NCBI GenBank assembly: GCA_024234875.1
Contig: JACKNM010000002.1
Coordinates: 496,001 to 560,000, forward strand
Length of the DNA: 64,000 nt
Reading direction: 5' to 3'
Source of the DNA: Ectothiorhodospiraceae bacterium
Lineage (GTDB): Bacteria > Pseudomonadota > Gammaproteobacteria > HK1
Below the pieces are notes generated by a model. That model did no database searches. It was not told the origin of the DNA and saw nothing but the letters and a program-made list of their open reading frames with translations. Of this stretch, positions 8,592 through 17,070 are shown in pieces; position 1 is the first letter of the stretch, and each line of letters opens with the position of its first letter. The position numbers and the translations under genes were made by a program.

Positions 8592-8620
8592 GCCGGCCCG
8601 GAGCCACGCCCCGGGCCGGC
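8592..8620. repeat. Perfect 10-bp intercistronic stem-loop after the solute-binding-protein gene
   Basis: GCCGGCCCGG (8592-8601) pairs with CCGGGCCGGC (8611-8620) around a 9-base loop. On the minus strand it follows the binding-protein stop by 13 bases and precedes the permease start by 9. Such hairpins after binding-protein genes are known, as in the malE-malF spacer of enteric bacteria, to stabilise the upstream message and lower permease expression. That role here is inference. Confidence 0.6.
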
Positions 8621-8633
8621 TCGGCTCATCGCA

Positions 8634-9929
8634 TCAAGCGGCGATGAACTCGTTCCACTTGCGCACCATGTAGCGGTTCTCGTCCATCACCGCGTTCCAG
8701 CACGCGACCGCACCCATGCGGTCCTCGAACGAGCCACCGTCACGGACACGCCCGGCCTTCTCCATCACCGTGCCGTCCGGTGCGGTGATGTCCTTCTCCG
8801 CCGGCTTGCCCTCCATCCAGTAGGCCCACTCGTAGGGCTCCATGTTGCTCTTGGCAGTGTCGAGCACCGCCGCGTAGTAGCCCTGGCGGTTGAGGAACGC
8901 GCCGGCCCAGCCGTCGAGGAACCAGTTGACGAAGTCGTAGGCGGCGTCCAGCTTCTTGCCGGTCAGGGTCTTCGGCAGACCGAATCCGGCGGCCCACGCC
9001 CGATAGCCTTCCTTCAGCGGCTGATAGGTGCAGGCCACCCCCTGCGAGCGCACCTTGGTCACCGCCGGCGACCACATCGACTGGATCACCACCTCGCCCG
9101 AGGCCATCAGGTTGACCGACTCGTTGAACTCCTTCCAGAAGGCGCGGAACTGGCCCGCCTTCTTCGCCTCGGTGAGGACCGCCATCGTGATGTCGATCTC
9201 CTCCTTGGTCATGTTCCCCTTGTCGGCATAGGTGTGCTTGCCCATGGACTCCACGACCATCGCCGCGTCCATGATGCCGATCGAGGGGATGTTGAGGATC
9301 GACGCCTTGCCCTTGAACTCGGGATTGAGGAGCTCGTGCCAGTGCTCGATCGGTCGGCCGATGAGGTCCGGACGGATGCCCAGCGTGTCGGCGTTGTAGA
9401 CGGTGGGAATCAGGGTCAGCCACCGGGTCGGGCTCGACGCGAACTCGGCGCTGCTCTGCCCCTGGAGATAGCTCACCTTGATCGGTGCGGTGCCCTGGTC
9501 ACCGATCTTCTTCCCGTTCACCTCGCCCTTGGTGAACACGGTCGTGATCTTGTCGAAGTTCTTGATGCGGTTGATGTCCATGCCCTGGAGATTCCCCGAG
9601 GGCACGATCTTCTTGAGCATCCAGTACTCGGAGTCCAGGATGTCGAAGCGATTCGGCTGGGTGACCGCGGTCTTCACCACGTCGTCCGAGGTCAGCGGGA
9701 TGTACTGCAGCTCGAACCCGAGATCCGCCTTGACCTTCTCCGCGATCTGGGCGTGCTGGTTGACCGCGGTGCCAGCGTAGCGCAGGACGATCTTCTCCTG
9801 CGCGATGACGTAGGGAAATCCCGTGATCGCGCTGCTGCCGACGGCGGCGCCGGCCACCGCGCCCGCGCCCTTGATGAACTTTCGCCGCGAGATCCCCTTC
9901 GCGTTGCCTTGCTGCTTCGTCTGCTTCAC
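8634..9929 (-). CDS. ABC transporter substrate-binding protein, PotD/F-like, Tat signal
   Basis: The GTG start at 9929 has AGGAGG eight bases upstream; 431 residues. The N-terminus contains SRRKFIKGAGAVAGAA, a twin-arginine signal followed by a hydrophobic stretch, so the protein is probably exported folded to the periplasm. The mature part has family-1 binding-protein features such as IVLRYAGTAVNQHAQ, YNADTLGIRPDLIG and a C-terminal DFVNWFLDGWAGAF. It delivers cargo to the two permeases encoded downstream. The binding pocket cannot be read by eye. Context with racemase- and allantoinase-like genes favours a ureide-type ligand, but polyamines remain possible. Confidence 0.9.
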   Translation of the reverse strand: MKQTKQQGNAKGISRRKFIKGAGAVAGAAVGSSAITGFPYVIAQEKIVLRYAGTAVNQHAQIAEKVKADLGFELQYIPLTSDDVVKTAVTQPNRFDILDSEYWMLKKIVPSGNLQGMDINRIKNFDKITTVFTKGEVNGKKIGDQGTAPIKVSYLQGQSSAEFASSPTRWLTLIPTVYNADTLGIRPDLIGRPIEHWHELLNPEFKGKASILNIPSIGIMDAAMVVESMGKHTYADKGNMTKEEIDITMAVLTEAKKAGQFRAFWKEFNESVNLMASGEVVIQSMWSPAVTKVRSQGVACTYQPLKEGYRAWAAGFGLPKTLTGKKLDAAYDFVNWFLDGWAGAFLNRQGYYAAVLDTAKSNMEPYEWAYWMEGKPAEKDITAPDGTVMEKAGRVRDGGSFEDRMGAVACWNAVMDENRYMVRKWNEFIAA

Positions 9930-9963
9930 GGCTGCTGCCTCCTCTTCCAGAGTGCCTCGGTTG

Positions 9964-11064
9964 TTATCTGCTGGTGGCCAGGACGTGCGCGTCCTCGGCC
10001 TCCCAGGTCGCCATCACCGAGTCGCCGACCTGAAATGGCGACTCGTCGAAGGCGCGCTCCGCGAGCGTCACCGAGAACTCGGCGGCTCCCGGTGCGTCGA
10101 GCTCGATCAATACCAGCGCCCCCTGGTACTCCACCGCGCGTACCATCGCCGGCATGACGTTGCCGAAGCCGGCGACGTCACCCTCTGGGCGCAGACGGAT
10201 GCGGTCGGCGCGCACCGCGAAGTCGACCGTCTCGCCGATCGGCGCCGCTATGCCACGTAGCGTGTAGCGGGCGTCGCCTTCGGTCGCGAGCGTGGCGACC
10301 CCTTCGTCGACGCGCTCGATCGCCGCGCGCAGGATGTTGTGACCACCGATGAACCGGGCGACGAACTCGGTCGCCGGGCGGTTGTAGATCTCACGCGCCG
10401 GCCCGGCCTGCTCGATACGTCCGTCGTTCATCACCACCACCAGGTCGGCCAACGCCATCGCCTCCTCCTGCGAGTGGGTGACGTGGACGAACGTGATGCC
10501 GAGCTCACGCTGGAGGCGCTTGAGCTCGCCGCGCATGCGTACGCGCAGGAACGGGTCGAGCGCCGACAGCGGCTCGTCCAGCAACAGCACCCCGGGATTG
10601 GTGATCAGCGCGCGAGCGAGCGCCACCCGTTGCTGCTGCCCCCCCGAGAGCTGCGTCGGCAACCGCTCGGCATAGTCGGCCATGTGCACCAGATCGAGCA
10701 GCTCCATCGCCCGCGCCCGGCGAGACGCCCTGGGCTCACCGCGCATCTTGAGACTGAAGGCGACGTTGTCGACGCAGCTGAGATGGGGGAAGAGCGCGTA
10801 GCTCTGGAACATCATCGCCGTCGGGCGGCGCGCCGGGGGCGCCGAGTTGACCACCGCCGACCCGATCACCACCTCACCGTCACTCACCGACTCGTGGCCG
10901 GCGATCATGCGCAAGGTGGAGGTCTTGCCGCAGCCGCTCGGGCCGAGCAGGCAGCAATAGGAGCCGGCCGGGATCGCGAGGTCGATGGCGCGCACGGCCA
11001 CCACCTGCCCGTAACGCTTGGTCAGACCCTTGAGCGCGATCTCGCTACCGGTGCTCATCCCCAT
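9964..11064 (-). CDS. ABC transporter ATP-binding protein, PotA-like
   Basis: The ATG at 11064 (or 11058, MSTGSEI) gives about 366 residues. Walker A GPSGCGKTS, Q-loop FQSYALFPH, signature LSGGQQQR, Walker B VLLLDEP and H-loop HVTHSQEEA are all present. A C-terminal TOBE domain follows after about residue 260 (VRADRIRLRPEG), as in spermidine/putrescine and Fe importers. It is the promoter-proximal gene of the leftward unit, so the order is ATPase, binding protein, two permeases, racemase, allantoinase-like and GNAT. It energises import on the cytoplasmic face. Confidence 0.93.
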   Translation of the reverse strand: MGMSTGSEIALKGLTKRYGQVVAVRAIDLAIPAGSYCCLLGPSGCGKTSTLRMIAGHESVSDGEVVIGSAVVNSAPPARRPTAMMFQSYALFPHLSCVDNVAFSLKMRGEPRASRRARAMELLDLVHMADYAERLPTQLSGGQQQRVALARALITNPGVLLLDEPLSALDPFLRVRMRGELKRLQRELGITFVHVTHSQEEAMALADLVVVMNDGRIEQAGPAREIYNRPATEFVARFIGGHNILRAAIERVDEGVATLATEGDARYTLRGIAAPIGETVDFAVRADRIRLRPEGDVAGFGNVMPAMVRAVEYQGALVLIELDAPGAAEFSVTLAERAFDESPFQVGDSVMATWEAEDAHVLATSR

Positions 11065-11387
11065 TCGGTCGCGCGATGCCGCGACCGCCCCTCTCCGAAC
11101 CACACCCCCGGCTCGCGCACCGCCGGTCACCGGGGCCGCACCCGACGACGCGCTCGCCCACGGACGCCCGGCTCGACTCGAGGGCCGCGACCGGGTGCGC
11201 AGCGGGGAAGCAATCCGCGTGCCGGATCCGGCGCGGCCCGGCAGCGCGGGCGTTGCTCACGCCGAGCCAGGCCGCATGCGGCGGCGGACGCGGGACGAGT
11301 GAGCCGCCGATGCGCGCGAGCGCCCCGCGGCGGTGCAAGTTAACACGCTTCGCACCATCACGGGGCGTCGCAGCCCCGAGACTGCGC
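11065..11387. other. Intergenic stretch upstream of the importer operon
   Basis: These 323 bases separate the decarboxylase beta gene from the ATPase gene, both leftward. They hold a perfect 12-bp palindrome GCCGGATCCGGC (11221-11232) and, just past the decarboxylase stop, a small stem CGGGGC/GCCCCG (11361-11378) that may end that transcript. A short AT-richer spot around 11337-11345 contains GTTAAC. The promoter of the importer unit should lie here, but no convincing -35/-10 pair was found. Confidence 0.4.
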
Positions 11388-11948
11388 TCAGCCGCGGACC
11401 GTGGCCATGAAGCGGTCTCGAATCGCGAGCCCGTCGATCGGAATGACGCCGACGCCGTCCGGCATCCCCGCCGCGCACTTCACCAGCACGACGTGCGGTC
11501 CGTGCTCACCGAGCACCCGCCGCATGGTGGGCACGATCTCGTCCTCGGCGTCGACCACGGTGACGCTCTCGATGCCGGCGGCGCGCGCCACCCCCGCGAG
11601 GTCGAGCTTGCCGGCGGTGAACGAGGTCTGGAAGCCGGTGGATCCGTAGGCCTCGTTGTCGATCACCACCAGCACCAGGTTCGCCGGCGCGACGCGACCG
11701 ATGGTGGCGAAGGTCCCGAGATTCATGGTCACCGAGCCATCACCGTCGAAGACCACCACCTTGCGCGGCTGCGACATCGCGAGCCCGAGCCCGATCGAGG
11801 AGGCAAGCCCCATCGAGCCGAGCATGTAGAAGTTCTCCGGCCGGTCGCGGATCTGGAAGAGCTCCTGGCTGGGATGGCCGATGTTGCACACCACCAGCTC
11901 GTCACCGATGGTCTCCATCACCTTCTTGGTCGCTTCGAAGCGGCGCAT
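11388..11948 (-). CDS. comE: Sulfopyruvate/phosphonopyruvate decarboxylase-type TPP enzyme, beta subunit
   Basis: The ATG at 11948 has AGGAG ten bases upstream and gives 186 residues, close to the length of archaeal ComE; an in-frame ATG at 12011 would overlap the alpha gene. The sequence carries the thiamine-diphosphate-binding motif GDGSVTMNLGTFATIG (GDGx about 22-28 N type) and MGLASSIGLGLAMSQP before it. ComDE decarboxylates 3-sulfopyruvate to sulfoacetaldehyde; the closely related phosphonopyruvate decarboxylase makes phosphonoacetaldehyde. The alpha subunit is encoded 59 bases upstream. No coenzyme M, taurine or phosphonate gene is adjacent, so the substrate is open. Confidence 0.8.
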   Translation of the reverse strand: MRRFEATKKVMETIGDELVVCNIGHPSQELFQIRDRPENFYMLGSMGLASSIGLGLAMSQPRKVVVFDGDGSVTMNLGTFATIGRVAPANLVLVVIDNEAYGSTGFQTSFTAGKLDLAGVARAAGIESVTVVDAEDEIVPTMRRVLGEHGPHVVLVKCAAGMPDGVGVIPIDGLAIRDRFMATVRG

Positions 11949-12007
11949 GATTCGATTGCTCCTGGTGGTCGTCGGCGGTGCGGCGCGGATCGATCGCTCC
12001 GCTCGGG

Positions 12008-12541
12008 TCATCGGTGCTCCGGGGTGTAGTCGGCGACCTTCCAATAGCTGAACGGGAACAGGAAGGCGACCGGGCGCTCCTCGGCCAACGCCCACTCGAT
12101 GCCCTCGTCGACGCGTCCGAGCTGGTCGGGGTGCGGCACCGTCGCACAGCGCACCCCCGAAGCCTCCATCACCGCCTGCACCGCCTCGCCCATCGGCACC
12201 TGGGCCTCGATCTTCTCGCCCTCGCTGCCGCGGTGGCTGACCAGCATCACCGTCGGGATGCGGTAGTAGCCGACGAGAGAGCAGATAGCGTTGACGATCG
12301 TCCCGTAGCCCGAGTTCTGCATCACGATCGCCGGGCGACGGCCCGCGAGGTAGGCGCCGGTGAGGATGCCCATGCCCTCCTCCTCGCGCGTCACCGGGGT
12401 GTAGACGACGTCGCGGTCCGCCTCCAACAGGTTGATGACGCCACCGAGCAGACTGCACGGGACGGAGACGAAGAAGTCGATGCCGTGGGCGCGCACCTTG
12501 CGGTACAGCAGCTCCGATGGGGTGGGCGTGGTGGTGCTCAT
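12008..12541 (-). CDS. comD: Sulfopyruvate/phosphonopyruvate decarboxylase-type TPP enzyme, alpha subunit
   Basis: The 177-residue protein begins MSTTTPTPSELLYRKVRAHG. It has the pyrimidine-binding half of a split TPP decarboxylase: FFVSVPCSLLGGVINLL, VTREEEGMGILTGAYLAGR (containing the glutamate that activates thiamine), IVMQNSGYGTIVNA and LVSHRGSEGEK. It forms an alpha/beta dimer with the downstream beta subunit. A MATE exporter gene diverges 133 bases upstream. Alternative reading is a split phosphonopyruvate decarboxylase; sequence inspection cannot tell these apart. Confidence 0.8.
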   Translation of the reverse strand: MSTTTPTPSELLYRKVRAHGIDFFVSVPCSLLGGVINLLEADRDVVYTPVTREEEGMGILTGAYLAGRRPAIVMQNSGYGTIVNAICSLVGYYRIPTVMLVSHRGSEGEKIEAQVPMGEAVQAVMEASGVRCATVPHPDQLGRVDEGIEWALAEERPVAFLFPFSYWKVADYTPEHR

Positions 12542-12674
12542 GATGCTCGGTCTCGCGGTGTCGGGCGGGAAGGTCCGCCATTCAATCCAATGCGTCCGGG
12601 GGGTGCAAGCTCGAGGCCAGGCGTGCCCGGGCCGCGGAACGGTACCATCGGCGCCGCGACGAGGGGAGGATGGC

Positions 12675-14027
12675 ATGAGGCGGTGTGCGCGTGGCGCCAG
12701 ACGGCGGGAGCTGGCGGCTCTGTTGCGGCTCGGCGTCCCGCTCGCCGGCGCCAACCTGGCCGAGCTCGGCATGGTCGTCACCGACATGGCGATCGTCGGT
12801 CGGCTGGGGCCGGTGGAGCTGGCGGCGGTTGGGCTCGGCGGCGGCATCCTGGTGGACGTCACCGGGGTGCTGATGGGCGTGGTGACGGTGGTCGGTGTGC
12901 TCGTCGCCGAGGCCCACGGCGCCGGCGACCGCGCCCGCGTGGCGGCGGTCACCTGGCAGTCGGTTGCGATCGCCGTCGTGCTGTCGGCAGCCCCGACGCT
13001 GCTCGGTCTCCATCTCGCCCGCCTCCTCGCCCACGCCGGGCAGAGCCCTGAGGTGCTGGTAGCGGCCGAGGCCTACCTCCGCGGCCTGGTCTGGTTCGTG
13101 GTGCCCGCCATGGTGTACACGGTGCTGTTCGACGTGCTGCTCGCGCTCGGGCGCACGCGGGTGGTCTTCCTGGTCTCGCTCGGCGCGGTCTTGCTGAACG
13201 CGGTGACGAGCTGGGCCCTGGTGTTCGGGATCGGCGGTGTCGGCGGCATCGGGGTCGCCGGCGCCGGCTACGCGACGAGCCTGGTCAACGTCGCGATGTG
13301 CGCCGTCGCCCTCGGCTACTGCCTGGTGGCGCCCGACCTCGCCTGCCTCTTGCGGCCGGTCGACCTTCGACCGCAGCGCAGGATCTGGAAGGACGTCTTC
13401 CGCGTCGGCACTCCGGTCGGCGGAATCACCCTCGCCGAGAATGGCATGTTCTCGGTGTTCGCGATCGCGATGGGGACCTTCGGCTCGGTCGCACTCGCGG
13501 CCAGTCGCATCGTCTTCGGCTACGTCAAGGTGACCGGGGCGCTCGCCTTCGCCCTCGGCGATGCGGCGGCGATTCGGGTCGCCCACGCCGTCGGCGCGGG
13601 CGAGCCGGCGCGGGCGCACCGGGCCGGCTTCCTCGCGCTGGCGGCCACCGCGGCGTGTCTCGCGCCGCTCGCGGTGGTCGCCGTGTTGCAGCCGGATGCC
13701 ATCATCGCCGTCTTCCTCGGCACCCTCGACGAGGCCGACCGCGCGGTCGTGCCGCTGGCCTCGGCCCTGCTCACGCTGGGTGCGATCTACCTCGTCGTCA
13801 GCGGGCTGCAGACGGTCGGCGAGCATGCGCTGCGCGGGCTACAGGACACGCTGGCGCCGATGTGGATCTCGGCATTCGGGCTCTGGGGCGTCGGGCTGCT
13901 GGGTGGGCTCGCGCTCGCGTTCCCGCTCGGCCACGGGCCGCAGGGACTGTGGTGGGGGCTGTGCGCCGGCTCGACGCTCACCGCGGCACTGTTCGCCCGC
14001 CGCTTCACCCACCGACTGCGACGCTGA
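12675..14027 (+). CDS. MATE family efflux transporter
   Basis: The ATG at 12675 follows GAGGGGAGGA and gives 450 residues, the normal MATE length with twelve predicted helices in two repeats. The first repeat starts LLRLGVPLAGANLAELGMVVTDMAIVGRLGP and the second shows FRVGTPVGGITLAENGMF, matching the duplicated N-terminal MATE pattern (each quoted part is split at helices in the protein). MATE proteins export cationic drugs or metabolites in exchange for Na+ or H+. It diverges from the TPP decarboxylase pair and precedes the DUF454 gene. Its cargo is unknown. Confidence 0.88.
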   Translation: MRRCARGARRRELAALLRLGVPLAGANLAELGMVVTDMAIVGRLGPVELAAVGLGGGILVDVTGVLMGVVTVVGVLVAEAHGAGDRARVAAVTWQSVAIAVVLSAAPTLLGLHLARLLAHAGQSPEVLVAAEAYLRGLVWFVVPAMVYTVLFDVLLALGRTRVVFLVSLGAVLLNAVTSWALVFGIGGVGGIGVAGAGYATSLVNVAMCAVALGYCLVAPDLACLLRPVDLRPQRRIWKDVFRVGTPVGGITLAENGMFSVFAIAMGTFGSVALAASRIVFGYVKVTGALAFALGDAAAIRVAHAVGAGEPARAHRAGFLALAATAACLAPLAVVAVLQPDAIIAVFLGTLDEADRAVVPLASALLTLGAIYLVVSGLQTVGEHALRGLQDTLAPMWISAFGLWGVGLLGGLALAFPLGHGPQGLWWGLCAGSTLTAALFARRFTHRLRR

Positions 14028-14121
14028 GCGTCGGCGGCCACCCCGCCGGACCGGCGAATGCAGTTCATGCCGGGCCCCGGATCGCCGATACTCACCGCAC
14101 TGATCGCGCCAGGCACGCTCG

Positions 14122-14490
14122 ATGCGCACTGCCTCCTATCTCGTTCTCGGCTGGGTCTGCGTCGCCCTCGGCGTGATCGGCGCCTTTCTCCCGGTCATGC
14201 CCACCACCGTGTTCCTGCTGGTGGCGGCCTGGGCCTTCGCGCGCTCGTCGCCGCGCTGGCATCGCTGGCTGCGCGAGCACCCGCGGTTCGGCGCGGTGAT
14301 CCGCGGCTGGGAGGAGCACCGGGCGATGCCGCGGCGCGCCAAGCGCATCGCGCTGACCACGCTGGCGGGGTCCTATGCGGTCACTGCGACCTGGCTCGGC
14401 CCGTTCTCGACCGGCGCGCTGCTCGGCGGCGCGGCGATCGTCGGCGTCGCGCTCTACATCCTGTACCTCCCGGTATTGCCGACGGAGTAA
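14122..14490 (+). CDS. DUF454 (YbaN-like) inner-membrane protein
   Basis: This 122-residue protein has three to four hydrophobic segments and the family hallmarks LGVIGAFLPVMPTTVFLLVA, AWAFARSSPRWHRWL and HPRFGAVIRGWEEHRAMPRRAK. That is the full YbaN/DUF454 pattern, including the conserved G-x-F-LP-x-PTTPF-like turn. Function is unknown in all species. It lies between the MATE exporter and the hydrolase gene on the same strand, 36 bases before the latter. Confidence 0.9.
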   Translation: MRTASYLVLGWVCVALGVIGAFLPVMPTTVFLLVAAWAFARSSPRWHRWLREHPRFGAVIRGWEEHRAMPRRAKRIALTTLAGSYAVTATWLGPFSTGALLGGAAIVGVALYILYLPVLPTE

Positions 14491-14525
14491 GCTCCGCCGA
14501 CGTTCCAGTATCGAGAGATCGTCGG

Positions 14526-15458
14526 ATGCCCATGCACCCCGACATGCAGTTCCTCGTCGATGCCCGCGACCGCGCCGGCACTCCGGGCACCGACGTCACC
14601 GGCTATCGCCGATTCTGGAATGCCTACGCCGCCGCCACCGGCGCCCCACCACCCGGCGACATGCACATCCACGACCGCACCGTCGGTACCGTCCCGGTTC
14701 GCGTCTACCGCCCCGGCGGCACGCCCGGTCCACGCCCGGGCATCGTCTACATGCACGGCGGTGGGTTCATGCTCGGCGATCTGGACAGCTCCGACACCAA
14801 CGCCTGGGGCATCGCCCAGGAGACCGGCGCGGTGGTGCTGAGCGTCGACTACCGTCTGGCCCCGGAGCACCCCTACCCGGCGGCCTTCGAGGACTGCTGG
14901 GCGGTGCTCACCTGGCTCGCCCGCGACGGCGCGGCGCTCGGCGTCGACCCGACGCGCCTGGCCGTCGCCGGCGACAGTGCCGGGGGCAACATGGCCGCGG
15001 TCCTCGCGCTGGCCGCGCGCGACCGCGGTGGCCCGAGCCTGCGCGCGCAGGCCCTGGTCTACCCGTGGCTCGGGCTGCCGTTCACCAGCGCGTCGTATCG
15101 AGACAATGCCGAGGGGCCGGGCCTCACCCTCGCGCGCATGGTGATGTTCCGCCAGGCCTACCTCGGCGCGGAGGAGACCGACGACCCCTACGCCATGCCC
15201 CTGGTGGCGACCGATCTGACCGGCCTGCCGCCGGCCCACGTCCACACCGCGGAGCTCGATCCGATCCGTGACGACGGGCGCGCCTACGCCGCGCGGCTGG
15301 CCGCGGCCGGCGTCGCGGTCACCTACCGCGAGGCGAAGGGCATGATCCACGGCTTCCTGCGCGCGCGGCTCGTCGGGGCCGCGGCGCGCGCGGAGTTCGA
15401 GGCGCTTTGCCGATTCCTGCGCGAGTCGTTTGCCGAGGGCGACCTGGCGACACGATGA
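14526..15458 (+). CDS. Alpha/beta hydrolase, hormone-sensitive-lipase (HSL) family
   Basis: The 310-residue protein begins MPMHPDMQFLVDARD. HGGGFMLGDLDS is the oxyanion-hole motif of the HSL family, and GDSAGGNMAA contains the catalytic serine nucleophile. DPIRDDGRAYA supplies the acid and MIHGFLRAR the catalytic histidine. Such enzymes hydrolyse short-chain esters or lactones in the cytoplasm. Its TGA is embedded in the ATG of the thiolase-like gene (ATGA), so it is coupled to that gene and the DUF35 gene, suggesting one catabolic module for an acyl or carbonyl compound. Confidence 0.93.
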   Translation: MPMHPDMQFLVDARDRAGTPGTDVTGYRRFWNAYAAATGAPPPGDMHIHDRTVGTVPVRVYRPGGTPGPRPGIVYMHGGGFMLGDLDSSDTNAWGIAQETGAVVLSVDYRLAPEHPYPAAFEDCWAVLTWLARDGAALGVDPTRLAVAGDSAGGNMAAVLALAARDRGGPSLRAQALVYPWLGLPFTSASYRDNAEGPGLTLARMVMFRQAYLGAEETDDPYAMPLVATDLTGLPPAHVHTAELDPIRDDGRAYAARLAAAGVAVTYREAKGMIHGFLRARLVGAAARAEFEALCRFLRESFAEGDLATR

Positions 15459-16609
15459 GCGCGCACGCGGCCATCACCGGCGCCCACGTCACCGCCGTCG
15501 GTGCGCGACCCGGGACCACCGCGCTCGGCCTGCACTACGAGGCCGCCAGCGGCGCGGTGGCCGACGCCGGCCTCACGCTCGACGATGTGGACGGCGTGCT
15601 CTGCGCCTACTCGCTGGCCGAGCCACATCCGATGCTCGCCTCCGCGTTCTGCGAGCACGCCGGCCTGCGGCCCGCGTTCAGCGCCGGCATCCACGCCGGC
15701 GGCGCGAGCGCGGCGACGATGGTGGTGCAGGCGGCGGCGCTGGTGCGCAGCGGTCAGTGCCGCCACGTCCTGGTCGTCACCGGCGACAATCGGGCGACCG
15801 GGATGTCGCGCGACCGCGCGATCGCGGCGCTGGCGGAGTTCGGCCATCCCGAGTTCGAGCGTCCCTTCGGGCTCGCCATCTACGCCGCCTACGCCCTGGT
15901 CGCACGCCGTTACATGCACGAGTACGGCGTGCGGTCCGAGGACCTGGCGGCGCTGGCGGTCGTCCATCGGCGTCACGCCGGTCGTCACCCGAAGGCGCAC
16001 ATGCGCGAGCCGATCACGGTGGACGACGTGCTCGCGTCGCGCGTCATCGCCTCGCCGCTGCACCTCCTCGACTGCTGCCTGGTCTCCGACGGCGCGGCGG
16101 CAGTGCTGGTGAGCGCGGCGGAGGCAGCCGTCGACTGCGCGAAGCACCCGATCTCGGTGCTCGGCGCCGGCCAGGGCCACACCCACGAGCACATCGTCGC
16201 CGCCCCCTCGCTCACCGAGTTCGGCTGCCGCGACTCGGCGGCGCGGGCCTTCGCGCGAGCGGGGGTCGGGCCCGGCGACGTCGACGTCGCCGCGATCTAC
16301 GACAGCTTCACCATCACCCTGCTCGTCGAGCTCGAGTCGATGGGCTTCTTCGCCAAGGGCGAGGCCGGCCCGGCGGCGGCCGCCGGGGCCCTGGATCTCG
16401 GTGGTCGGCTACCGTGCAACACCCACGGCGGGCTGCTCTCGTTCGGACACTCCGGCGCCGCCGGCGGGATGTTCCACGTCGTGGAGGCGGTGGCGCAGCT
16501 TCGCGGCGAGGCCGAGGCACGTCAGGTGCCGGGCGCCGAGGTCGCCTTCGTGCACGGCGACGGCGGCATCCTGTCGGCCCACTGCTCGATGGTGCTGGCG
16601 CGGCGATGA
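15455..16609 (+). CDS. Thiolase-like (SCP2/Ltp type) protein without the nucleophilic cysteine
   Basis: This 384-residue thiolase-fold protein starts by ATGA overlap. The N-terminal half contains HAGGASAATMVVQAAALV, where true thiolases have the acylated cysteine (CxxG/S); here the position reads GGAS. The C-terminal half keeps CNTHGGLLSFGHSGAAGG, the HGG and GH catalytic-loop region. Thiolase-like Ltp proteins that lack the cysteine and partner with a DUF35 protein act as retro-aldolases in steroid side-chain degradation (Ltp2/ChsH2). The next gene is DUF35, so a retro-aldol or related CoA-thioester lyase complex is the best inference. Confidence 0.85.
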   Translation: MSAHAAITGAHVTAVGARPGTTALGLHYEAASGAVADAGLTLDDVDGVLCAYSLAEPHPMLASAFCEHAGLRPAFSAGIHAGGASAATMVVQAAALVRSGQCRHVLVVTGDNRATGMSRDRAIAALAEFGHPEFERPFGLAIYAAYALVARRYMHEYGVRSEDLAALAVVHRRHAGRHPKAHMREPITVDDVLASRVIASPLHLLDCCLVSDGAAAVLVSAAEAAVDCAKHPISVLGAGQGHTHEHIVAAPSLTEFGCRDSAARAFARAGVGPGDVDVAAIYDSFTITLLVELESMGFFAKGEAGPAAAAGALDLGGRLPCNTHGGLLSFGHSGAAGGMFHVVEAVAQLRGEAEARQVPGAEVAFVHGDGGILSAHCSMVLARR

Positions 16610-17055
16610 CGACGCGGCCCCTGCCCCCGATCACGCCCGACTCGCGCCCGTTCTGGGACGGATGCGCGCATGGCGAGCTGCGCGTGCAGCGCTGCCGCGC
16701 CTGCGCCGGGCTCCAGCTACCGCCCCGAGCGCGATGCCGTGCCTGCGGGGCGGACACATTCGACTGGGCGACCCTGCCCCCGCGCGGCGTCGTCTACAGC
16801 TTCACCATCGTGCACCGCGCGCCGACGCCGGCATTCCGGGACGACGTGCCCTACGTGCTCGCCCTGGTCGAGGTCGCACCGGGCGCGCGCCTGATGCTGA
16901 ACGTGGTCGACTGCGAGGCCTCCGCGATGGGGATCGGAGCGCCGGTCGACATCGGCTTCGAGCCCCGGGAGGCGGATGGCGCCACGGCCTTCCTACCGGT
17001 GGCGCGGCTGTCGCCGGCCACCGATCCGCCCGACGCGCGACCCGCGGCCCGGTGA
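16606..17055 (+). CDS. DUF35 zinc-ribbon/OB-fold partner of the thiolase-like protein
   Basis: This 149-residue protein overlaps the thiolase-like gene by ATGA. A rubredoxin-like zinc ribbon is visible at residues about 31-48 (CRACAGLQLPPRARCRACG), followed by the OB-fold core with GVVYSFTIVHRAPTP and PYVLALVEVAPGARLMLNVV. Such proteins bind CoA through the OB fold and complete thiolase or aldolase complexes. The C-terminus GFEPREADGAT recurs in a fragment at 18206-18298, which suggests that a second copy once existed. Confidence 0.88.
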   Translation: MTTRPLPPITPDSRPFWDGCAHGELRVQRCRACAGLQLPPRARCRACGADTFDWATLPPRGVVYSFTIVHRAPTPAFRDDVPYVLALVEVAPGARLMLNVVDCEASAMGIGAPVDIGFEPREADGATAFLPVARLSPATDPPDARPAAR

Positions 17056-17070
17056 GCCGCCAGCTCGGCG

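Noticed and set aside
7803..10157. Very long plus-strand open frame opposite the importer genes
   Set aside because: It is an antisense shadow caused by high GC: the product is His/Arg/Glu-rich with no domain, whereas the minus strand has intact permease and binding-protein motifs.
12675..14027. MATE protein as the missing Wzx flippase
   Set aside because: It has MATE rather than Wzx/MviN motifs and is 11 kb from the exopolysaccharide locus beside unrelated genes.
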